A stretch of 64,000 bases of DNA from Litchfieldella anticariensis FP35 = DSM 16096 (GTDB taxonomy: Bacteria; Pseudomonadota; Gammaproteobacteria; Pseudomonadales; Halomonadaceae): positions 492,960 to 556,959 of the forward strand of contig NZ_KE332388.1 in NCBI RefSeq assembly GCF_000409775.1, given 5' to 3'. Under the pieces are notes generated by a model. The model did not search any database, was not told the DNA's origin, and saw nothing but the letters and a program-made list of their open reading frames with translations. The position numbers were made by a program, and so were the translations under genes. Positions 26,145 to 36,176 of the stretch are shown here, piece after piece. Positions within the stretch are counted from its first letter, which is position 1; each line of letters begins with the position of its first letter.

Positions 26145-27278
26145 TCAATCCAACTCGAACGGTTCGATCTCGTTGAAGATGCCTGTCTTGGTCATGTCAC
26201 GTCGCAGTGTGAAGATCTCCAAGGCATGAACCAGGCCAACCTGCTCCAGTTGGTCGAAGTGAAACCGCTCCCATTCTTTTCGGGTGATCTTGATGCTGTA
26301 GAGATACTGGTCACGGCTGCTACCTGTGGCAGGATCAGTGACCAGGCGATAGCCGGAGACCACCGCCCGTTCCACTTTGGGGAGGCGGGCGAAGACAGTC
26401 CCGAGTATGAAAAAAGCCGCTCCATGCACATAATCACTATAGAGCTTGCGCTGGCGGGTGACGCTGAGCCTTCTGGGAGTGAGCTTGAGACGCTTGGCGG
26501 GCATCGTCCATTGCCGGTCGGGCATCTCGTCTTCACCAGGTAGATCGATATCCAAGGCGATGGCACAAGCGTCATCCGTAAAGTCGAAATCAACGGCTGT
26601 CTCCCTTGGCCAAGGGATCTCTTCAAACCGTTCGGTCAGGGTTTGTTCCATGGCCTCCAAATTGCTCAGGACAGCATGGGTCTCGCGCTGCTCCCGGGCA
26701 AACTCCCTGCTATCGTGCTCGGCCTTGTCCCATTCCCAGGCGCGGTAGGCCTCTTCATAGACCTTCTCGCGCCGAATATTCTCCTCTTCGATACGATGAC
26801 GGGTCGCTGGCCATAGCTGCTGCCACCTAGTCGGCTGCTGCCGTATCGGAAATGCTGGCGGTGGCTCCGGGAAATGACGTGGCTGATAACCTGTGTGCCG
26901 ACCCGGCGGTGGTGTCTGCGCATACAACAGCGCGAGGCTTTCGAGATCGGCATTGAGCCGCTCACAGTGGGCAGACAGCTGTTCGCGGATCCCATTGCCA
27001 GCATGGCGGCGCAGCAGCCTGGCTTCATGGGCCCCCATTGGCGTGCCATCGCCATGCCGATAGCGGATGTTCCCTGACTTATTGATCTCGAGTCGTATCG
27101 GCAGGCTGCCTCCTTCCTTCAACAAGCCCTCCAGGGTACGCACAGGACTGCGCTCACTCCCTGAGACACCAGCAAGGCTCGCACCGAAGGGGCCAGCCGA
27201 GAGCCGCAACTCGCTTTTGCTGACGTCAAGACGCGCACCAGGTGCCAGGCGGATATGGCGCTGGAAGCGAAAGCCCAC
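26145..27278 (-). CDS. DUF4236-containing protein
   Basis: A 377-residue protein whose first ~50 residues match DUF4236 (MGFRFQRHIRLAPGARLDVSKSELRLSAGPFGASL). The middle is hydrophilic and charged (about residues 100-230, with helical, possibly coiled segments). The C-terminal ~130 residues form a separate unrecognised domain. DUF4236 proteins are widespread and unassigned. No signal peptide. Not obviously in an operon with the regulator. Confidence 0.7.
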   Translation of the reverse strand: MGFRFQRHIRLAPGARLDVSKSELRLSAGPFGASLAGVSGSERSPVRTLEGLLKEGGSLPIRLEINKSGNIRYRHGDGTPMGAHEARLLRRHAGNGIREQLSAHCERLNADLESLALLYAQTPPPGRHTGYQPRHFPEPPPAFPIRQQPTRWQQLWPATRHRIEEENIRREKVYEEAYRAWEWDKAEHDSREFAREQRETHAVLSNLEAMEQTLTERFEEIPWPRETAVDFDFTDDACAIALDIDLPGEDEMPDRQWTMPAKRLKLTPRRLSVTRQRKLYSDYVHGAAFFILGTVFARLPKVERAVVSGYRLVTDPATGSSRDQYLYSIKITRKEWERFHFDQLEQVGLVHALEIFTLRRDMTKTGIFNEIEPFELD

Positions 27279-27704
27279 GGCGATCTCCCTGTCGGTCGCT
27301 GCTGGAAAGCCTACAGGTTACTGCTTTATGAGCATGATGGGATACCGGCAGATCAAAAGGTTGTCCCTTTAAGGCTACCAATGCACAGACTGGCACGATC
27401 ATGATCCTCATGAGCATCGCTATTAGATCAGGCACCAAGACGCGGCTCTCCAGCATCATGATCGATCTCTCCCGTCCTTGGCGACCTTGCTTTGGCGCTC
27501 ATCACCGCGAAACTTGGCTGGTGCAACGCGTAGGCGTACCCTGTGCACATCTGGCGTTGCCTGACTGGTTCGCGGCATCCTCGAATGCCATTCCTGCCTC
27601 TTGGCCGTGGTGGTGTCGGCCGGTGACGTCGTCATGGCCTAGCAACCGTGCCTCTTTCGGATGGTAAGGCAGGCCGCTCCTTCCATCGCAACACGGGAAA
27701 AGTG
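27279..27704. other. Intergenic region before the isocitrate dehydrogenase gene
   Basis: About 425 bases with no convincing gene. The short frames here lack ribosome sites and overlap neighbouring starts. It should hold divergent promoters for the DUF4236 and isocitrate dehydrogenase genes. Confidence 0.45.
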
Positions 27705-29444
27705 ATGAGTAGCAAGATCAACGTGACAGCCCCTTTGGTCATTCTGCATGGCGACGAGATGGCACAGGTAGCCTTCGAGAGGATCCTCGAGACCTTCTTA
27801 ACGTCCCGGTTGGATCTGGAGCTCGTGGAATTCGACCTGTCCGCCGAGCAGCGGCTGGTCACCAACGGCCAGGTGGTCATCGATGCCATCGAGGCGCTCA
27901 AGCAGCATGGCGTGGGCGTGAAGAATGCCGGCATGACGGTGAACCGCACTCAGCTGAGCGAACTGCTGGCCAAGCACCCGGAGATCGACGACACCGCGCT
28001 GCACCCACTGGCCACCAAGTCGCCCAACGGCGCCATCCGCAAGGGCATCGGCGGCAACATCACCCGTGAGGACATCCAATTCCGCAACCTGGAATTCAAG
28101 AAGCCGGAGTGGATTGGCCGCGACATCGAGGTCGACACCATGGCGACCGGAGGCAACAAGGACAGCTACAACGAGCTTTCCAGCGCTACCGGCATCGTCA
28201 AGCTGATGTTCGTCGGCCGAAGCGGCGATCCGGTGGAACTGCATCGCCGCGAGGTCAAGAAAGGTGACCCCTGGCTGCTCGCCACCAACGACATCGACGA
28301 GATCAAGGCTTGGGCGCACCGTTTCTTCCAGCGAGCCATCGACGAGAAGCGCGACATCTACCTCGGCCTGAAGGACACCGTGATCGCCGGTTACGACGGT
28401 GTGATGCGTGCTGCCATCGAGGGCATCTACGAGAGCGATTACCGCCAGCAGGTCGAGTCACTGGGCCTGCAGTACCACTACGAGCTGATCGACGCCCAGG
28501 CCGCCCGCATTGTCGCCAACCCACCGGAGCGAGCACTGTGGGGTGTACCGGACAATACCACCGGTCGCAAGCTCTACAAGCTGGTCGAACGGCTCAAGGT
28601 GCACGGCATTCCCACCCGCAAGGCACATGTCTCGCTGTCGCGGATGAGTGCCGGCGGCGGCGACCAGTACGGCAGCTACAACGCTCCCGCTGAGGAGGAT
28701 GGCATTCTCAAGGTGATCGTCGACGGCGACGAGAAGCATGCGCGCCACGTCAAGCAGGGCGACCCGATCCTGTTGATGTCCAACGACCACGAGGCCATCA
28801 ATGACTGGGTCACCCAGGTGTTCCGCGATGCCTCGCGTAAGCAGAAAGAGGTCTACTTCGGCCTCAAGCGCGAGTACATGGACTACGACGAGGTGTTCAG
28901 CACCGTTATCACCGGCGTGCGCCGTGAACTGGCCCAGGCCGACACCCCGCCCCCCTCGTTCATGATCATGCGGCCCTCCAGTCAGCTCATCAAGATGATC
29001 ACCGACCCACCCCGCAATGCTCTCTACCCGGCCCAGAACCTGGACGGCGACATCTTTTCGGACATCTCCGCGGCGCTCGGCGGCAGCTTGGCCACCGCCA
29101 GTTCCATCATCGAGAGCAAGAGCGGCACTATGCTCTTCGAGGCGCCCCACGGCACCGCCCACGACCTCTACCTGAAGTATCTGGAGAGCGACGGCAAGGA
29201 GGCGCACTTCAATTCCTCCGCGCTGATCTTCGCCGTGGCCAACGCCCTGGAGACCCTCGGCGAGCGGGAAGACAACAAGGCACTGGTCGATTACGCCACC
29301 CGCCTCAAGACCGCACTTATCAACACCGTTGCCGACGGCGTCATCACCGGCGACCTCAAGGGCAAGACGACCAACCCCGCTTCAGAGATCATCGTCGACA
29401 TGCAGGGCTTCCTGGACGCCGTGGCTAAACGGCTGGCAGCGTAA
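27705..29444 (+). CDS. icd: NADP-type isocitrate dehydrogenase with a duplicated central domain
   Basis: The TCA-cycle enzyme oxidises isocitrate to 2-oxoglutarate. From the ATG at 27705 it is 579 residues. Landmarks of the ~410-residue homodimeric type are present: HGDEMAQ (15-21), the substrate loop SPNGAIRKGIGGNITRE (106-122), YLGLKDT near 219-225, LID at 261-263, LDGDIFSDISAALGGS (447-461) and FEAPHGTAHDLY after that. The extra length is explained by residues ~313-447 repeating ~145-284: GGNKDSYN against GGDQYGSYN, KGDPWLL against QGDPILL, DIYLGLK against EVYFGLK, VANPPERALW against ITDPPRNALY. Copy 1 keeps the catalytic positions; copy 2 has lost the KDT and LID motifs. A terminator follows. 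Confidence 0.85.
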   Translation: MSSKINVTAPLVILHGDEMAQVAFERILETFLTSRLDLELVEFDLSAEQRLVTNGQVVIDAIEALKQHGVGVKNAGMTVNRTQLSELLAKHPEIDDTALHPLATKSPNGAIRKGIGGNITREDIQFRNLEFKKPEWIGRDIEVDTMATGGNKDSYNELSSATGIVKLMFVGRSGDPVELHRREVKKGDPWLLATNDIDEIKAWAHRFFQRAIDEKRDIYLGLKDTVIAGYDGVMRAAIEGIYESDYRQQVESLGLQYHYELIDAQAARIVANPPERALWGVPDNTTGRKLYKLVERLKVHGIPTRKAHVSLSRMSAGGGDQYGSYNAPAEEDGILKVIVDGDEKHARHVKQGDPILLMSNDHEAINDWVTQVFRDASRKQKEVYFGLKREYMDYDEVFSTVITGVRRELAQADTPPPSFMIMRPSSQLIKMITDPPRNALYPAQNLDGDIFSDISAALGGSLATASSIIESKSGTMLFEAPHGTAHDLYLKYLESDGKEAHFNSSALIFAVANALETLGEREDNKALVDYATRLKTALINTVADGVITGDLKGKTTNPASEIIVDMQGFLDAVAKRLAA

Positions 29445-29455
29445 ATGACGACGGC

Positions 29456-29479
29456 GGCCTCGCCTGTAAGGGCGAGGCC
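29456..29479 (+). terminator. Terminator after icd
   Basis: GGCCTCGCC and GGCGAGGCC form a perfect 9-bp stem with a 6-base loop, 11 bases after the stop and followed by a T-rich tail (TTCTTGTTT about six bases on). Confidence 0.8.
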
Positions 29480-29680
29480 GACCCGTTCTTGTTTAAAATA
29501 GGTAAGCGACGGTCATGGACTTTCCGTAACCGTCCATAGGCAGTGTTCTATGCGGTTGCCATCCAGAGCAAGGAGTGCCATGAAGCGGTCGTTGAGCGAC
29601 CCAGGTGTCTGACCCGCCGCTGGAGCGGACAGCGTCCGAGATTTGAGGCCAGCGGTCCCGAATACCAAGGAGGATATGGG

Positions 29681-30514
29681 ATGTCGTGGAAACTCGATAA
29701 GACCGTCGAAACATCGGCGGGCGCTGTAGCGGCTGGGCGACTTGGTAGTGGACCTGCGCTCGTGCTTGCCCACGGCTGGCCGTGGTCTTCGTTCTCTTGG
29801 CATCGGATCATTCCGCATCTTGCAAGGCGGTACCGTGTCCATTGGTACGATATGCCCGGATACGGGCGATCCGACAAAGGAGCGGAGCAGCGCACTTCGC
29901 TCGACGTGCAAGGACAGGTCTTCGCCGAGATGCTTGCGCACTGGGGCCTCGAGCAGCCGATCGTCGTTGCCCATGACATGGGCGGAGCGACAACGCTACG
30001 AGCGCATTTGCTGCATGGCTGCGACTTTGACAGGTATGTTCTGATGAATGTCGTCGCGATGCGCCCTTGGGGATCGGAGTTCTTCGATCATGTCGGTCGC
30101 CATGTGGATGCGTTTTTGGGGCTACCGCCGCACATCCACAAGGCGGTCGTGGAGGCTTATATCAAGGGGGCGATTGTCAACGACATCGACTCCGGTGATT
30201 TCGATAAGCTTGTCGAGCCGTGGCTTTCTGAAGAGGGACGGGGAAGCTTCTATCGGCAATTCGCGCAAGCCGACGAAAAGTATACCGCTGAAGTCGAGCC
30301 GGTATTCGGGGATGTTCGGTGCCCAGTCAACATCATCTGGGGCGAGGACGATCCGTGGATCCCGCTGAGGCGAGGCAAAGCGCTTCATGGGCTGATCCCG
30401 CAGGCTTCGTTCGAAACGCTGCCAGGCGTCGGCCACTTGCCCCAGCTCGAAGCCCCGGATCTCGTTGTGGAGCGGCTGGACGCCTTTCTATCGCGCGAAG
30501 GCGAAGACCGATGA
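29681..30514 (+). CDS. Alpha/beta hydrolase (haloalkane dehalogenase / epoxide hydrolase-like)
   Basis: The ATG at 29681 has an excellent AAGGAGG site, so I reject the 46-codon longer frame. The 277-residue enzyme has the oxyanion segment HGWPWSSFSWHR (31-42), a nucleophile elbow VVAHDMGG with Asp99 rather than Ser, an acid in WGEDDPW (about 228-234) and a catalytic His in GVGHLPQLEAP near the C-terminus. An Asp nucleophile is the mark of dehalogenases and epoxide hydrolases, which act through an ester intermediate. The substrate cannot be told. Stand-alone gene. Confidence 0.8.
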   Translation: MSWKLDKTVETSAGAVAAGRLGSGPALVLAHGWPWSSFSWHRIIPHLARRYRVHWYDMPGYGRSDKGAEQRTSLDVQGQVFAEMLAHWGLEQPIVVAHDMGGATTLRAHLLHGCDFDRYVLMNVVAMRPWGSEFFDHVGRHVDAFLGLPPHIHKAVVEAYIKGAIVNDIDSGDFDKLVEPWLSEEGRGSFYRQFAQADEKYTAEVEPVFGDVRCPVNIIWGEDDPWIPLRRGKALHGLIPQASFETLPGVGHLPQLEAPDLVVERLDAFLSREGEDR

Positions 30515-30527
30515 GTGGGGCCTATTG

Positions 30528-31776
30528 CTAGCGCGGAGTGAGTATCGAGCCAAGCTGATCCGGCGGTTGGATAAGGAAGACCACGTTCTGTTGCAACCAA
30601 GCCAGAACCTGTGAGGCGGGCATGGGTTCAGCGATTCCATATCCCTGAGCTAGGGGACATCCCAAATCAAGCAACATGCTGCTATGCGTCGCAGACTCAA
30701 CCCCCTCAGCGATAACAGAAATCCCGAGCATTTGGGTTATCTGCACAATCCCCTTCACCAGGCTCTTATCCTTCTGACTGAGTGGTATGCCACTGACAAA
30801 GCTTTTAGCAATTTTAATAGTATCGATTGGTAATTCCCTGAGATGAGAAAGAGACGAACATCCGGTCCCAAAATCATCAAGTGCTATTGTCACACCCAAC
30901 TCTCGGCAGCGAGAGAGAGTTTTTGCCACTTCAAAGACATTATCAGAGGTCACACTTTCCTTGAGCTCCATCTCCAGCATAGCGTTAGGAATAGAAGAAT
31001 AGCAGGCCAGCATTGTTTCTAAATAATCGGTAAAACCTTGGGACATTAAATGACTGGTACTGATGTTAAAACTAATGCTGATATCTTGTCCCTGAGACTT
31101 CCAGTATTGGATCTGTCTGAGAACGGCATCAATCACCCATTCCCCCATGGAAAATTCCAGCCTGGTGCCCGCTATGACAGGAAGAAAATCAGCCGGCTCC
31201 AGTATGCCGCGTTCAGGATGACTCCATCTTAGCAAAGCTTCAAAACCTATCACCTCATCAGTCAATAAGTTGACCTTCGGTTGATAGTAGAGAACAAACT
31301 CCTCCTCTAGAAATGCCTGCTCTAACCTTTCAATTTCTTTCTTGCACATTGCTTCTAGCTGATTGTTTAATGGATTGTAAAACTGATAGCGATTTTTCCC
31401 TCCTCTCTTAGCTTGATACATGGCCTGGTCTGCATGACGCAGTAGTATCTCTGCTTCAGCATCGTCATCAGGAAACAATGTGACCCCAATGCTGCTGGAT
31501 ATTCTAACCAAAGAGTCTTCGAGGACAATGGGCAAGCTGATATTGCAAAGCATCCGCTTTATGACACTGACACATTCATCCGCATTGCGCAACCCGGATA
31601 ATAAAACCGCAAACTCATCCCCTCCCAATCGGGCCAAAATGTCATTTGGACGTATTGTATGGCGAAGCCGTTCACTTACCACAACCAATAACTGGTCCCC
31701 TGCGGCATGCCCGAATTTATCGTTGACAGGCTTGAACCCATCCAAGTCAAGATAACAAACAGCCAATAGCTCTTTT
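30528..31776 (-). pseudogene. C-terminal half of a disrupted GGDEF/EAL protein
   Basis: This fragment carries most of a GGDEF domain (LAVCYLDLDGFKPVNDKFGHAAGDQLL and intact ARLGGDEF) and a full EAL phosphodiesterase domain (YYQPKVNLLTDEVIGFEALLRW, DDFGTGCSSL). It has lost its N-terminus to the IS3-family element next to it. The missing front is at 33041-34395; joined, the parts read without a gap through the start of the GGDEF domain. A start within the IS edge could still yield a 424-residue cyclic-di-GMP enzyme without sensor domains. Its GC content is well below that of the neighbours. Confidence 0.88.
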
Positions 31777-31830
31777 TGGACTTCCCCCACTTCAGTGGAC
31801 ACGCATCGCTAACCGCTATGGAGGTGAACG

Positions 31831-32199
31831 ATGCCGGCAATGAATACGGGGAAGAAGACTCAAAAGTATTCGGTTGAATTCAAGGTCAAAGCTGTCCAGT
31901 GGAGCCATCAGTCCCACCGAAGTGTCAAAGGCGTAGCCGAAGCGCTGGATATTCACCCCTTCATGCTGTCACGCTGGCGCAAGGAATACCGGGAAGGGAA
32001 ATTTGCCATGAGCAAGCCGAAGGCGCCGCCAGACGCCAAGAAGCAACTGAAAGAACAGGATGAGATCAACCGTCTCAAGCGCCGAGTCGCTGAGCTGGAA
32101 GAGGAGAATGACATCTTAAAAAAGTGGCAACGTTTCCAGGCGGAAGCACGCAGGAAGCCTTCCGGTTCGTCTGGAAACACCGGGAACGATACTCCGTAA
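31831..32199 (+). CDS. IS3-family OrfA (transposase N-terminal, HTH)
   Basis: A 122-residue protein with a helix-turn-helix (KYSVEFKVKAVQWSHQSHRSVKGVAEALDI...SRWRKEYREG) and a leucine-zipper-like tail (INRLKRRVAELEEENDILKK). It ends in a different frame from orfB. The slippery run A-AAA-AAG at 32118-32124 is in the orfA frame, so a -1 shift there would make the OrfAB fusion transposase. OrfA alone usually acts as a regulator of transposition. Confidence 0.9.
   Translation: MPAMNTGKKTQKYSVEFKVKAVQWSHQSHRSVKGVAEALDIHPFMLSRWRKEYREGKFAMSKPKAPPDAKKQLKEQDEINRLKRRVAELEEENDILKKWQRFQAEARRKPSGSSGNTGNDTP
32118..32124 (+). promoter_or_regulatory. Programmed -1 frameshift site
   Basis: The heptamer AAAAAAG sits with the orfA codons as A AAA AAG, and orfB is in the -1 frame from here, as in other IS3-family elements. 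Confidence 0.8.
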
Positions 32200-33008
32200 A
32201 GGCGCTGTGCCGTCATTTGAAGGTCTCTCGGTCAGGCTACTATGCGTGGTTGCATCGCAAGCCTAGTCAGCGAGCAGTGCAAAATGCAGAGCTGTTGGGC
32301 CACATTCACCGAATCTACACCGCTAGCCATCATCGCTACGGTAGCCCCAAGGTTTACCAGGCACTCCGTCGCGAAGGGATAGTGGCCAGCGAAAATCGGA
32401 TCGCGAGGCTGATGCGGGAATGGGGCATGAAAGCTCGTGTGAGTCGCGTGTATCGCCGTTTGCTCAAACGCCGGGAGGAGTTGAAGGCTCTCCCCAATCA
32501 CCGCTTGGTGGAAGCGAAGCCGGTCGGCATCGATCAGCAGTGGAGCAGTGATGTCACCTATATCAGGCTGGGGCGACGCTGGGTGTATCTAGCGGTAGTG
32601 TTGGATCTGTACTCGCGCCGGGTGATTGGCTGGCAACTGGCGGAACGCTTGGATGGTGATTTATCCCGGGGAGCGCTGAGACAGGCATTCACTTCGCGGC
32701 AACCGGCACCAGGACTACTGCTTCACACGGATCGAGGTGTTGAATATCGCGCACGAAAAACCCAAGCGTTGCTACAACGCCACCAAGTACGCCACAGCAT
32801 GAACCGCCCAGGCCAATGTACCGACAATGCCGAGGTTGAGTCCTTCTTCAAGACATTGAAGGGCGAACTGTTACACGCCACCAGCTTTGTGACCATCCGC
32901 CAATTGCGAAAACATATAAGGAATTACATCGATAGATTCTACAACACCCAGAGGCTACACAGTGGCCTTGGTTATCAGACTCCGCGAGAGTTTGAGGCCG
33001 TCATGTGA
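32124..33008 (+). CDS. IS3-family OrfB (DDE transposase)
   Basis: 294 residues open in the -1 frame relative to orfA, probably made as the C-terminal part of a fusion. It contains an HTH_21-type segment (RYSVKALCRHLKVSRSGYYAWL) and the rve integrase core with the DDE residues in QQWSSDVTYI, LLLHTDRGVEY and DNAEVESFFKTLKGELL. The frame is intact, so the element may still be active. Confidence 0.9.
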   Translation: MATFPGGSTQEAFRFVWKHRERYSVKALCRHLKVSRSGYYAWLHRKPSQRAVQNAELLGHIHRIYTASHHRYGSPKVYQALRREGIVASENRIARLMREWGMKARVSRVYRRLLKRREELKALPNHRLVEAKPVGIDQQWSSDVTYIRLGRRWVYLAVVLDLYSRRVIGWQLAERLDGDLSRGALRQAFTSRQPAPGLLLHTDRGVEYRARKTQALLQRHQVRHSMNRPGQCTDNAEVESFFKTLKGELLHATSFVTIRQLRKHIRNYIDRFYNTQRLHSGLGYQTPREFEAVM

Positions 33009-33040
33009 GAATAGAGCGTGTCCATTTTTTTGGGGGAGCA

Positions 33041-34395
33041 TCATTTTCCTTGCGGGCACTTGCCAAGGCCTTTTCCAGGTATTCGGCAAACAGCAAGCGA
33101 TTGGGCACTTTAGTCAAGGCATCATGGTGAGCTAAATATTTCAGCTCTGCCTCATGATTTTTTAAATTCGTTATGTCGGAAAACACAGCCACATAATGAA
33201 GTATTTTTTCTTGACTATCCCTGACCACCGAAATTGACAATAGCTGGGGATAAATTTCACCATTTTTACGACGATTCCATACTTCGCCTTTCCAGCTATC
33301 CTTTTCGGAGAGAGCCTTCCAAATGGACGTATAAAAGCTTCTATCGTGTTGGCCAGAACTCAGCAGAGAGGGGGCATAGCCAATAACATCATCTTTTACG
33401 TAACCAGTAATACGAGTGAAGGCCGGGTTGACATCACAGATTCTATTATTGGCATCTGTGATCATGATTCCTTCATAGCTTGCTTCGAAAACACTAGCAG
33501 TGAGACGGCGCTGATTCTCGGCCATCTTCTGTTCGGTGATATCATGACCAATGCATATCATATCACCATTTGGAAGAGCAACATTGGCCCAGATAGCAAC
33601 CAGCTGTTTACCATCACGCGTTCTAGGTCTCCATTCTCTAAATATGGACCCACTACCGCCAGAGAAGCCACTAATAACATCTTGATATTGCTCTTTGTCA
33701 GGATAAAAAACAGACAAAGGGACCGGATGAGATTTGATCTCCTCAGCAGACCATCCAAACACGCGCTCGCACTCTTTATTCCACAGAATACACTGCCCCT
33801 CTCTATTGAATCCATCAATCATAATGGGAGCAAAATCAAATATCTCATCTATCAAGTTCAGAATTTGTTGGGATGAAAAATTATCCACACCAAAGTTAGT
33901 CAGTTCTTCCTGCCCCTGCAACCGTCTCCGTACATAGGCTGAAATAATACGCAAACCATGGTATTGTTCAGCATTTAATAAAGGGGTTTCTTTCTCGTAT
34001 GCCAGCAATAATAATATGCCATCCTGTTCTTCTCGGCTTAGGGGAACAACCAGATAGCAATTTATTGGCCCTTGATCTAAATCAATGAACTCTGGGAAAT
34101 AGCTCGGCAGTAGTCGAGTATAAAACTCTTTCTCATTCCAAGCTCGCAGGCACCCCGCACCCGCCATGGGGAAGGCATGTTGCGATATCATGGGATAACT
34201 TGCAACAAGGGAAAGCTGCATGGAAGAAGAGCCTAGCCGAACCAAGTAGGCTCTGTCTGCATCATAACAGGACACAACCAGCCGTGTGAGATGCTGTTCC
34301 CAGTCAGGAAAGCTATCTGCCAAGTCAAGGAAATTAGCGATATTTTCAAACAAACTGGTCCCGACCTTGGGATCAATGTCCATTTCATGCTCCAC
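33041..34395 (-). pseudogene. N-terminal half of a disrupted GAF/PAS-GGDEF/EAL protein
   Basis: About 450 codons holding a GAF-like sensor (roughly 20-160), two PAS domains (about 180-300 and 310-430; ITDANNRICDVNPAFTRITGY is typical) and the first ~35 residues of a GGDEF domain (LKYLAHHDALTKVPNRLLFAEYLEKAL). The reading frame then enters the IS and stops after a few foreign codons. The rest of the gene is at 30528-31776. GC content is low, unlike its neighbours, suggesting that the gene was acquired before the IS landed in it. Confidence 0.86.
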
Positions 34396-34804
34396 GACTT
34401 ATGGGGAACTAGCTTTCCCTACTATAGTAGATCCGATACAGAACGTTTCATACCGTAACAGTGTTGACACTGCCACCCTCTACTGCGTCGTGTTCCTCTA
34501 CCTGGTGTTTGCAGGGCCCGGCCCCTGGAGCATCGACGCCATGCGGACACGTGCATCTTCCGCCGCATGAGCCGGAAACGGCCCCACTCCGCTCACGAGG
34601 CAGACGGGGCCAACGCGACCGTCTTGGTGATCCGTCGACACCTATCAACATTGGGAGCCTGCTATCAATAATAGGATACCCATCACAGTAATGGGGGCGG
34701 CGTTGGGTTAGGTGGGTTGATAATAGAGGGATAACAAGATATCGACACTAATCAATCATGTGCTAGATTCATGGTTCGAAAGTGCTAGCCAAGGGATTAA
34801 CGAT
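34396..34804. other. Intergenic region before the HU gene
   Basis: About 400 bases with no supported gene; the short frames on both strands have no ribosome site or domain. It probably contains the hup promoter in the last ~150 bases, where the sequence turns AT-rich. Confidence 0.45.
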
Positions 34805-35077
34805 ATGAACAAGAATGATCTGATCGAGCGTATCGCACGAGGGGCAGGGCTGAGTAAAGCCCAGGCCGGTCGTGCACTCGAGGCCGTTACTACCTCCGTA
34901 ACCAAGACCCTACAGCAGGGTGATACTGTCTCCTTGCTAGGTTTCGGTACCTTCCAGGTAAGCCAGCGTGCCGAGCGCAAAGGACGCAATCCGCGGACAG
35001 GGGCGGAAATCGTCATCCCTGCGTCAAAGCGCCCGACGTTCAAGGCGGGGAAAGGGCTGAAAGACGCGGTGAAGTGA
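34805..35077 (+). CDS. HU-family DNA-binding protein
   Basis: A 90-residue HU protein. From the ATG at 34805: [28 protein letters not shown], then the [31 protein letters not shown]-binding arm and the final [16 protein letters not shown]. It bends DNA and compacts the nucleoid. The 15-codon upstream extension in the same frame is not part of the family. Its last 38 bases overlap the end of the convergent lodB gene. Confidence 0.93.
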   Translation: MNKNDLIERIARGAGLSKAQAGRALEAVTTSVTKTLQQGDTVSLLGFGTFQVSQRAERKGRNPRTGAEIVIPASKRPTFKAGKGLKDAVK

Positions 35078-36176
35078 ACACGGGGGGCATAACCCCACGA
35101 CGGTGGGCCCAGAATGGATGATCCGGCCACCGTCGTTCCAGGTTATATTGGCCCTGCCACTCCCTGAGAAAGCGGTTTATCCCCCTGTTTGCCCGAAGCG
35201 CATACCGTTCCGCCGCTTGCAGGCCATTGTTGTGCAGCCAATCGGTGATTACCGGTGCCGCCGCCAGACCGTCGCCCAGTGCGTTGGAAATTCCCGAAGA
35301 GGTCAAAGGATCGAATGCAGCCAAGGCATCGCCCACGGCGATCCAACCCGGTCCGGCGGCCTGGGTAACGAAACCGCTGTATGCGGCAAAGCAGGTAAGG
35401 GAGAGAGCGTGCCGGGGTGGCTGCAGCCACTGCTGTAGCTCCTCTGTCTGAGCCCAGAGTGCATAAAATGTTTCGGGATTCCGTAACCTCTTCCGGCGAA
35501 CAACAGCGGCATCCGACATCAACGCCAGCAGCGCAGAACCATCGGGTAAACGGGTCGCGTACCACCATCCGTCGGCCACCGATTCCACCAGAGTAATACC
35601 TTCCAGTTTGCCGGCATTGGGCCATTTACACGCCACCGCCACTAGATCGTCGAGACGCTTGCGCTCAATTTCCAGTCGCCTGCAGAGGGAAGCTCGGCGA
35701 CCGGAAGCGTCGACGAGGTAACGACAACTCAGCAGATGCGGTTTGCCCTGATACGTGATTTGCAGCTGCCACTCTCCTCTATCCCAGCGTAGCGATTCCA
35801 ACACCGCCGGCGTCAGTAATTGCGCACCTCTCTCACAGCTGGCTTGACGCAAATCCTCGTCAAAGCGTTCCCGATCGAGATGCCAACCGTTCCCTGTCGA
35901 GCGATGGAGAAAATCGTCGAACCGACGCTCTCCCGCCCATAGGGAGAGATTGGTGTAGTAAGGTCGGTGTCCTCTCGCCTCAAGGTCATCCGATATCCCC
36001 AGCAGCCTCAATTTAGCGACGACGTCGGGCGCTGCGGACTCCCCTATCCTGAAGGCTTGCCGGGCGGGACTGTCCAGAATAGCCACGCGCTCGACACCCG
36101 CCGCTATCGCGGCGAGAGCCGTGGCGCAGCCGGCAGGGCCGGCGCCGAGGATAACGAGATCGAGATCAGTTGCCAT
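35040..36176 (-). CDS. lodB: LodB/GoxB-like flavoprotein for quinone cofactor maturation
   Basis: A 378-residue FAD-dependent protein from the ATG at 36176. The N-terminal dinucleotide fold reads [17 protein letters not shown] and the later FAD motif is [20 protein letters not shown]. It resembles the halogenase-like flavoproteins encoded next to LodA/GoxA oxidases. In Marinomonas LodB is needed to form the cysteine tryptophylquinone of LodA. Here it overlaps the lodA-like gene by 11 bases, so it very likely serves the same role. It converges on the HU gene and overlaps its 3' end by 38 bases. Confidence 0.86.
   Translation of the reverse strand: MATDLDLVILGAGPAGCATALAAIAAGVERVAILDSPARQAFRIGESAAPDVVAKLRLLGISDDLEARGHRPYYTNLSLWAGERRFDDFLHRSTGNGWHLDRERFDEDLRQASCERGAQLLTPAVLESLRWDRGEWQLQITYQGKPHLLSCRYLVDASGRRASLCRRLEIERKRLDDLVAVACKWPNAGKLEGITLVESVADGWWYATRLPDGSALLALMSDAAVVRRKRLRNPETFYALWAQTEELQQWLQPPRHALSLTCFAAYSGFVTQAAGPGWIAVGDALAAFDPLTSSGISNALGDGLAAAPVITDWLHNNGLQAAERYALRANRGINRFLREWQGQYNLERRWPDHPFWAHRRGVMPPVFTSPRLSALSPP

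Larger units (their letters stand above)
31777..33040 (+). mobile_element. IS3-family insertion sequence
   Basis: About 1264 bp. Imperfect terminal inverted repeats share TCCCCCA and TGGACACGC blocks: left end 31777-31805, right end near 33015-33040. Ends read TG...CA as usual for IS3. It carries overlapping orfA and orfB and interrupts a GGDEF/EAL gene. I cannot see an obvious 3-4 bp target duplication at the junctions. Confidence 0.88.
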
